A DNA stretch of 8,865 nucleotides from NCBI GenBank assembly GCA_948435975.1, contig CAOJHG010000060.1, positions 1-8,865 of the forward strand. Direction: 5' to 3'. Under the pieces are notes generated by a model that worked only from the letters and a program-made list of their open reading frames with translations, was not told the DNA's origin and did not search any database. The DNA is from an uncultured Oscillibacter sp. GTDB taxonomy: Bacteria > Bacillota > Clostridia > Oscillospirales > Oscillospiraceae. Each line of letters starts with the position of its first letter. The stretch's first letter is position 1. This document shows positions 5,056 through 8,865 of this stretch, one piece after another. Made by a program: the position numbers and the translations under genes.

Positions 5056-5889
5056 ATGGATAGAAAGGCAATGGCAAAAGAGACCTTGGAGATAATAAAG
5101 CAGGGATACTACGAACCGGCGGCAAAAAATGACACGGGCGCCCCAATACAGATTATCATTAAAGAGGATATGGAGCGGTCGATCAGGCGCAGCAAGCTGA
5201 TTTCCATTGCAGATGGAGAGAACATACTTGAAAAATATAGTGGCTGCGCAGTCTGCGGTCAACCAGAAACAAGGGTTGAAAACATCTCTGCAATAGGGGC
5301 CGTTCGTATGCTTGCGGCAGAGGGAAAAACGAATATTGGCGTATTGAATTTTGCAAGCGCAAAGAATCCAGGCGGTGGATTTCTGAACGGGGCCAAGGCG
5401 CAGGAGGAAAGCCTGGCGGTCTCCAGCACGCTTTACCCCACATTGACGGCACATGAGGAATACTATCAAAAAAATAGAGCCAATAGATCCATGATGTATC
5501 TGGATTATGGTATTTATTCTCCGGAAGTCATATTTTTCCGTGATGAATTATTTGGCTTGACAGAGACGCCGGTTAAGGCTTCCGTGCTGACTTTGCCAGC
5601 AGTAAATATGGGGCAGGTGATTTTGAAGAAAGAAGATGAAAATGAAGCGAAACGGATAATGCGGCGGAGAATGAAGCTGGCTTTGGGAATATTTGCGGAG
5701 CAGCAGGCAAAGCATCTGGTGCTGGGAGCTTATGGGTGCGGAGTATTTCGGAACGATCCCAGACAGATAGCGATCTGGTGGAAGGAGCTTTTGGAAGAGG
5801 GAATGGGGACGTATTTTGATTCTGTCTTCCATGCTGTCCTGGATCTTTCCAAAGAGAAACGCTGCATAAAGGCATTTCAGGAGGATTGA
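5056..5889 (+). CDS. Microbial-type poly(ADP-ribose) glycohydrolase (TIGR02452/DUF2263)
   Basis: A 277-residue macrodomain protein of the microbial PARG type, which removes ADP-ribose chains or related ADP-ribose modifications. The catalytic signature GGG-X7-QEE is clear: GGG at 106-108 and QEE at 116-118, in NPGGGFLNGAKAQEESL. The C-terminal macrodomain loop GAYGCGVFRNDP is at 224-235, and VLNFASAKNPGGG supplies the ribose-binding strand. Length fits the family (about 260-280). The ATG at 5056 follows a GGGAGGG run only 3-4 nt away; an in-frame Met five codons later is a possible alternative start. A hand count over nine 60-nt rows of this gene gives about 46% GC, against about 64% in two rows from neighbouring genes, so it may be a horizontal arrival. 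No ADP-ribosyltransferase or NAD-linked partner is visible. Gut and environmental genomes carry such genes alone or near phage-defence loci; here the role is open. Confidence 0.9.
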   Translation: MDRKAMAKETLEIIKQGYYEPAAKNDTGAPIQIIIKEDMERSIRRSKLISIADGENILEKYSGCAVCGQPETRVENISAIGAVRMLAAEGKTNIGVLNFASAKNPGGGFLNGAKAQEESLAVSSTLYPTLTAHEEYYQKNRANRSMMYLDYGIYSPEVIFFRDELFGLTETPVKASVLTLPAVNMGQVILKKEDENEAKRIMRRRMKLALGIFAEQQAKHLVLGAYGCGVFRNDPRQIAIWWKELLEEGMGTYFDSVFHAVLDLSKEKRCIKAFQED

Positions 5890-5947
5890 TAGCCGCCGCG
5901 CTGATTGAAAAGACATACACTGGGAACACGAAAGTGAAAGAGAACGG

Positions 5948-5976
5948 TTGCAAATTTGTGGAAAGTGCGGTATGGT
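5948..5976 (+). promoter_or_regulatory. Possible promoter for the nucleotidyltransferase gene group
   Basis: TTGCAA (5948-5953) and TATGGT (5971-5976) with an exact 17-nt spacer, about 50 nt before the ATG at 6033. Each box has mismatches to consensus, so this is moderate evidence. It sits in the 143-nt gap after the PARG-like gene, which otherwise shows no clear terminator. Confidence 0.4.
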
Positions 5977-6032
5977 AAGGGAAGGATGTTCCAGCGCACA
6001 CTTACACAAAATTGAAGTAGGAGAACAGCGAA

Positions 6033-6950
6033 ATGAAAGTCTCACTCGTCATTATGGCGGCGGGCTTGGGTTCCCGCTATGGAGGCACGAAGCAGATAGA
6101 CGGCATCGGCCCTCACAACGAAATTTTGATGGAATACTCGATTTACGACGCTCTGCGGGCCGGGTTTAACAAGGTGGTCTTTATCATCAAGCCGGAGATG
6201 CAGGAGATGATGGACCGGCTGTGCGGCGGGTATCTGGCGAAGAAAACGGCCCTGGACGGCGGTGCGGTGGAGGTGCGCTATGTCTGCCAGGATTTTTCCT
6301 CCGTTCCCTCCTTTTACACTATTCCCCCAGAACGGACAAAGCCCTTTGGTACGGTCCACGCCCTCCTGTGCGCCGGGGAGGCGGTCCATGAACCCTGCTG
6401 TGTCATCAACGCGGACGATTACTACGGTGTGGACGCTTACCGGACGATTTACCAGGAGCTGGTCCAGCTTCCGCCGGAAGGCCGGGCGGCTATGGTGGGC
6501 TACTTGCTGAAAAATACCGCCAGCCTCCACGGGACTGTTTCCAGAGGCGTATGTGACGTGGCGGACGGGAAACTGCGGTCTGTCCGGGAGGCGCTGAAGA
6601 TTCAGCTTTTCAAGGACGGTTCCCTGCGGGATCTGGCGGAGGACCGGCCCCTTGCGGCGGATACGGTGGTGTCCATGAATTTTTGGGGCTTTGCACCGTC
6701 GATTTTCCCGGCGCTGCGGCAGTATTTTGAGGACTTTCTGCGGAATGAGGCGGGAGACGATCCCAAGGCGGAGTGCCTTCTGCCGATGATGGTGGATCAG
6801 CAGATGCGGGAAGCGGGATTAGAGGTTTCGGTGCTTCGCTCTGCGGACCGGTGGTTCGGCATGACGTACCAGCAGGACCGGATGGTTGTGGCCCAGGAGC
6901 TGGCGCGGCTTCATCGGGAGGGCGTGTATCCGGAGGACCTGCGGGTATAA
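6033..6950 (+). CDS. Sugar-phosphate-type nucleotidyltransferase
   Basis: A 305-residue protein with the NTP_transferase (GT-A-like) fold of enzymes that join NTP to a sugar-1-phosphate to make NDP-sugar, or to a choline-type phosphate. The nucleotide-binding start MAAGLGSRYGGTKQ is at 8-21, a variant of the G-X-G-T/S-R...K signature; KPFGTVHAL (103-111) contacts the base and sugar; NADDYYG (126-132) carries the metal-binding Asp. The usual C-terminal left-handed beta helix is absent, so it is a single-domain type. Its exact sugar cannot be told from sequence. The ATG has an AGGAG site 9 nt upstream and a possible promoter just before. The GreA-like gene starts 10 nt after its stop, so the two are co-transcribed. 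No glycan or wall genes are next to it, which leaves the pathway open. Confidence 0.9.
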   Translation: MKVSLVIMAAGLGSRYGGTKQIDGIGPHNEILMEYSIYDALRAGFNKVVFIIKPEMQEMMDRLCGGYLAKKTALDGGAVEVRYVCQDFSSVPSFYTIPPERTKPFGTVHALLCAGEAVHEPCCVINADDYYGVDAYRTIYQELVQLPPEGRAAMVGYLLKNTASLHGTVSRGVCDVADGKLRSVREALKIQLFKDGSLRDLAEDRPLAADTVVSMNFWGFAPSIFPALRQYFEDFLRNEAGDDPKAECLLPMMVDQQMREAGLEVSVLRSADRWFGMTYQQDRMVVAQELARLHREGVYPEDLRV

Positions 6951-6960
6951 AGGAGGAGCA

Positions 6961-7464
6961 ATGTATGACGAGCTGACGGCGGTGGACGTCAAGAAGATGC
7001 AGGAGGAGCTGGACCACCGTATCCGGGTCCTTCGTCCGCAGTTGATTGGGGAGCTGCAAACGGCCAGGGCCTTCGGCGACCTGAGCGAGAATTTCGAGTA
7101 TCGCTGCGCCAAACAGGCCAAGAACCGCAACGAGAGCCGCATTCGCTACCTGGAGCGCATGATCCGCACGGCGAAGGTGATCGAGGTGGAGGGAGAGGCG
7201 GACGCGGTGGGCCTCTTTGACCGGGTGGTGATTTTCCACGAGGGGATGAAGAAGGAAATGGAGTTCCGCATTGTGACGACCCTCCGGCAGAACGCGCTGA
7301 AGGGACTGGTGAGCAAGGAATCCCCCGTCGGGCGGGCGCTGCTGGGACACAAGGCGGGGGACCGGGTGGAAATCATTGTAAGCCCGGAAATGCGGTACTT
7401 TGTCAAGATCGTCTCTATCGAGAAGGGGACCGATGATGAGAGCCTGGAGATCAGCACTTACTAA
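6961..7464 (+). CDS. GreA/GreB-family transcription elongation factor
   Basis: A 167-residue protein of the Gre family, which enters the RNA polymerase secondary channel and stimulates cleavage of backtracked RNA. The N-terminal coiled coil (about 5-75) carries the tip motif GDLSENFEY (39-47) with the conserved acidic pair D40 and E43. The C-terminal FKBP-like domain includes the family stretch SPVGRALLGHKAGD, followed by strands ending in VKIVSIEK. It is a little longer than standard GreA (about 158) and its middle strands (FRIVTTLRQNALKG) diverge from the usual ISxxSP-type sequence; a second canonical greA probably exists elsewhere in the genome, making this a paralogue. The ATG at 6961 has an AGGAGG site 4 nt upstream, rather close. 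It follows the nucleotidyltransferase by 10 nt, and the Spx/ArsC-like gene comes 72 nt later. Confidence 0.9.
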   Translation: MYDELTAVDVKKMQEELDHRIRVLRPQLIGELQTARAFGDLSENFEYRCAKQAKNRNESRIRYLERMIRTAKVIEVEGEADAVGLFDRVVIFHEGMKKEMEFRIVTTLRQNALKGLVSKESPVGRALLGHKAGDRVEIIVSPEMRYFVKIVSIEKGTDDESLEISTY

Positions 7465-7484
7465 CATATATCAATAAACAATCA

Positions 7485-7509
7485 GGGGATGCGGGGCTTC
7501 TGCGTCCCC
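7485..7509. other. GC-rich hairpin before the Spx/ArsC-like gene
   Basis: GGGGATGC (7485-7492) pairs with GCGTCCCC (7502-7509), with one T-G wobble, around a 9-nt loop; CA (7483-7484) and TG (7511-7512) can extend it past a bulged C. No T-run follows, so it is not a standard terminator. It lies 12 nt before the AGGAGG site of the next gene and might be an RNA processing or stability element. Confidence 0.4.
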
Positions 7510-7536
7510 CTGCTGGCGTAAAGGAGGAATGCCGCC

Positions 7537-7887
7537 ATGTTGTTTCTGCATTATCCGAAATGCACCACATGCAAAAAGGCAAAAGCGTACCTGGACGAAA
7601 AGGGAGCGGATTACGAGGCCAGGGATATCAAGCTGGAGAATCCATCGGCGGAGGAGCTGCGTAGTTGGTGGGAGAAAAGCGGCCTGCCCTTGAAGCGCTT
7701 CTTCAACACCAGCGGCCTCCAGTACAAGGCACTGGGGCTGAAGGACAAGCTGCCCGGCATGAGTGAAGAGGAGCAGCTCCAATTGCTGGCGTCGGATGGA
7801 ATGCTGGTGAAGCGGCCTGTCCTGGTGGGGAAGGACTTCGTACTCACTGGGTTCCGTCCGGCGGAGTGGGATGAGAAGCTGCCATGA
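7537..7887 (+). CDS. Spx/ArsC-family thioredoxin-fold protein
   Basis: A 116-residue cytoplasmic protein of the ArsC/Spx/MgsR superfamily: thioredoxin-fold proteins that act either as arsenate reductases or as redox-controlled RNA polymerase-binding regulators. The N-terminal redox pair CTTC is at residues 9-12 in HYPKCTTCKKA, and the conserved KRPVLVG is at 92-98. The C-X-X-C pair is the Spx/YusI-like pattern rather than the single-Cys pattern of classical plasmid ArsC, so I do not assign arsenate reduction. No arsenite pump or ArsR gene is nearby. The ATG has an AGGAGG site 9 nt upstream. The stop overlaps the start of the Dus gene by 4 nt (ATGA), which implies translational coupling. A thiol-sensing or general reductase role is the safest reading. 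Confidence 0.9.
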   Translation: MLFLHYPKCTTCKKAKAYLDEKGADYEARDIKLENPSAEELRSWWEKSGLPLKRFFNTSGLQYKALGLKDKLPGMSEEEQLQLLASDGMLVKRPVLVGKDFVLTGFRPAEWDEKLP

Positions 7888-8843
7888 GAGTGGACTTTGC
7901 ACCCCTGGACGGCATTACAAAGAGCGTGTTCCGGCGGACCTGGGCGCGGTTTTTCGGCGGAGTGGACCGGTACTTCATCCCCTTTTTCTCACCCACCGGT
8001 CAGCACATCCTGACGCCCCGGGACCGCCGGGAAATCGAGCGCTCTGCCCAGGACGGACTGCCCTCGGTCCCCCAGGTGATGACCTGCCGGGCGGAAGACT
8101 TCCTTTGGGCGCTGGGGGTCCTGGCGGATATGGGATACCAGGAGGCCAACCTGAACTTGGGCTGTCCTTCCGGCACTGTCACCGCGAAAGGGAAAGGGTC
8201 TGGGTTCCTGGCAAGGCCGGAGGACCTGGACCGCTTTTTTGACCAGGTGTTTTCCAAGGCCCCCGTTGCTGTCTCCGTCAAGACCCGGCTGGGGTATCAG
8301 AGTCCGGAGGAGTTCCCCCGCCTGCTGGAGATTTTTAACCGCTATCCCATTGCCTGCCTCACCGTTCATCCCCGCGTGCGGCCCCAGAAGTACCGGGGTG
8401 AGGTCCATATGGAGGCGTTCGCCCTTGCCATGGAGAAGAGCCGGAACCCAGTGTGCTACAACGGGGACCTCAAGAGCACGGCGGATGTGGAGGCCCTGGC
8501 AGCGCAGTTCCCAAAGCTGGAGGCGGTGATGATTGGCCGCGGCGCCATTGCGGACCCGGCGCTTCCCAGGCGGCTGCGGGGCGGGCCTCCAGCGTCACGG
8601 GAGGAGCTGCGGGCCTTTACCACTGGACTGTATGAGGCTTATCAGGAATTCTATGGACAGGCAGAGCCCGCCTGTCAGAGAATGAAAGAAGTGTGGTTCT
8701 ACCTCATCCATCTTTTTGAGGACGGCCAGCGCCTGGGCGGGCGGATGCGGCGTTCCAGAGGGGCAGCGGCTTACGAGGCACTGGAGGCGGAGATTTTTCG
8801 GGAGCTGCCCCTGCGCAGATGTCCGGAAGGGGAGCTGTTCTGA
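7884..8843 (+). CDS. tRNA-dihydrouridine synthase family protein
   Basis: A 319-residue FMN-dependent TIM-barrel enzyme that reduces specific uridines in tRNA to dihydrouridine with NADPH. Family landmarks are in order: FAPLDGIT (5-12) as the first FMN-binding strand; LNLGCPSGTV (90-99) with the catalytic Cys94; SVKTRLGY with the FMN-phosphate-facing Lys; LTVHPRVRPQKYRG, the counterpart of HxRxxxQ; VCYNGDLKS; and VMIGRGAIADPAL, the phosphate-binding end of the barrel. The C-terminal helical region (about 245-319) is the tRNA-binding domain. The exact Dus subgroup (DusB-like or DusC-like) is not clear, and the sequence is the divergent type seen in Clostridia. It starts within the stop of the preceding Spx/ArsC-like gene and has no strong ribosome site of its own, so coupling is expected. 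Confidence 0.93.
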   Translation: MRVDFAPLDGITKSVFRRTWARFFGGVDRYFIPFFSPTGQHILTPRDRREIERSAQDGLPSVPQVMTCRAEDFLWALGVLADMGYQEANLNLGCPSGTVTAKGKGSGFLARPEDLDRFFDQVFSKAPVAVSVKTRLGYQSPEEFPRLLEIFNRYPIACLTVHPRVRPQKYRGEVHMEAFALAMEKSRNPVCYNGDLKSTADVEALAAQFPKLEAVMIGRGAIADPALPRRLRGGPPASREELRAFTTGLYEAYQEFYGQAEPACQRMKEVWFYLIHLFEDGQRLGGRMRRSRGAAAYEALEAEIFRELPLRRCPEGELF

Positions 8844-8865
8844 GGCGCGAGATGCGGTTTTATAT

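Noticed and set aside
6610..7467. 285-codon minus-strand open frame across the nucleotidyltransferase and gre-like genes.
   Set aside because: Spans two clear plus-strand genes and is Pro/Leu-rich low-complexity in the way of antisense frames.
8852..8865. Possible start of another gene (ATG at 8852 after GAGG).
   Set aside because: Only 14 nt are visible before the window ends; not enough to support a gene.

Overview
The window looks like chromosomal DNA from a Gram-positive anaerobe of the Clostridia, probably the gut Oscillospiraceae/Ruminococcaceae group. Pointers are the moderately high GC of most genes, strong AGGAGG-type ribosome binding sites, consensus sigma-A promoters, a Bcd-type acyl-CoA dehydrogenase typical of butyrate producers, a short Spx/ArsC-like protein and a clostridial-type Dus protein. 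The taxon is inferred from sequence style only. I see no tRNA, rRNA, insertion sequence or CRISPR array.

Left part, minus strand (1-1806): the N-terminal 190 residues of an acyl-CoA dehydrogenase (cut by the window edge) lie 45 nt downstream of an Rrf2-family regulator gene, which has a near-consensus promoter (1071-1098) flanked by an inverted repeat. Upstream of that, behind tandem hairpins, is a flavodoxin gene. All three are redox genes: a flavoprotein dehydrogenase, a Cys-rich regulator and an FMN electron carrier.

Divergent control region (1807-2442): a strong minus-strand promoter (2162-2190) is followed at its predicted start site by a palindrome GTTAG-N6-CTAAC (2136-2153), with a second copy about 61 bp further on (2076-2091). 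The predicted flavodoxin leader is about 350 nt long and ends in competing GGGAC/GTCCC hairpins beside the ribosome binding site. A separate plus-strand promoter (2298-2326) serves ychF.

Right part, plus strand (2443-8843): ychF (P-loop ATPase/GTPase with a TGS domain); a MATE efflux transporter; a microbial-type poly(ADP-ribose) glycohydrolase (TIGR02452/DUF2263) that is clearly AT-richer than its neighbours and may be an acquired gene; a sugar-phosphate-type nucleotidyltransferase; a GreA/GreB-family factor 10 nt behind it; an Spx/ArsC-family thioredoxin-fold protein; and a tRNA-dihydrouridine synthase overlapping the previous gene by 4 nt. These last four look like a co-transcribed housekeeping/stress group.

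The genes themselves belong to known families. The least explained parts are the flavodoxin control region with its paired palindromes and long leader, the Rrf2-dehydrogenase pair, and the AT-rich PARG gene.
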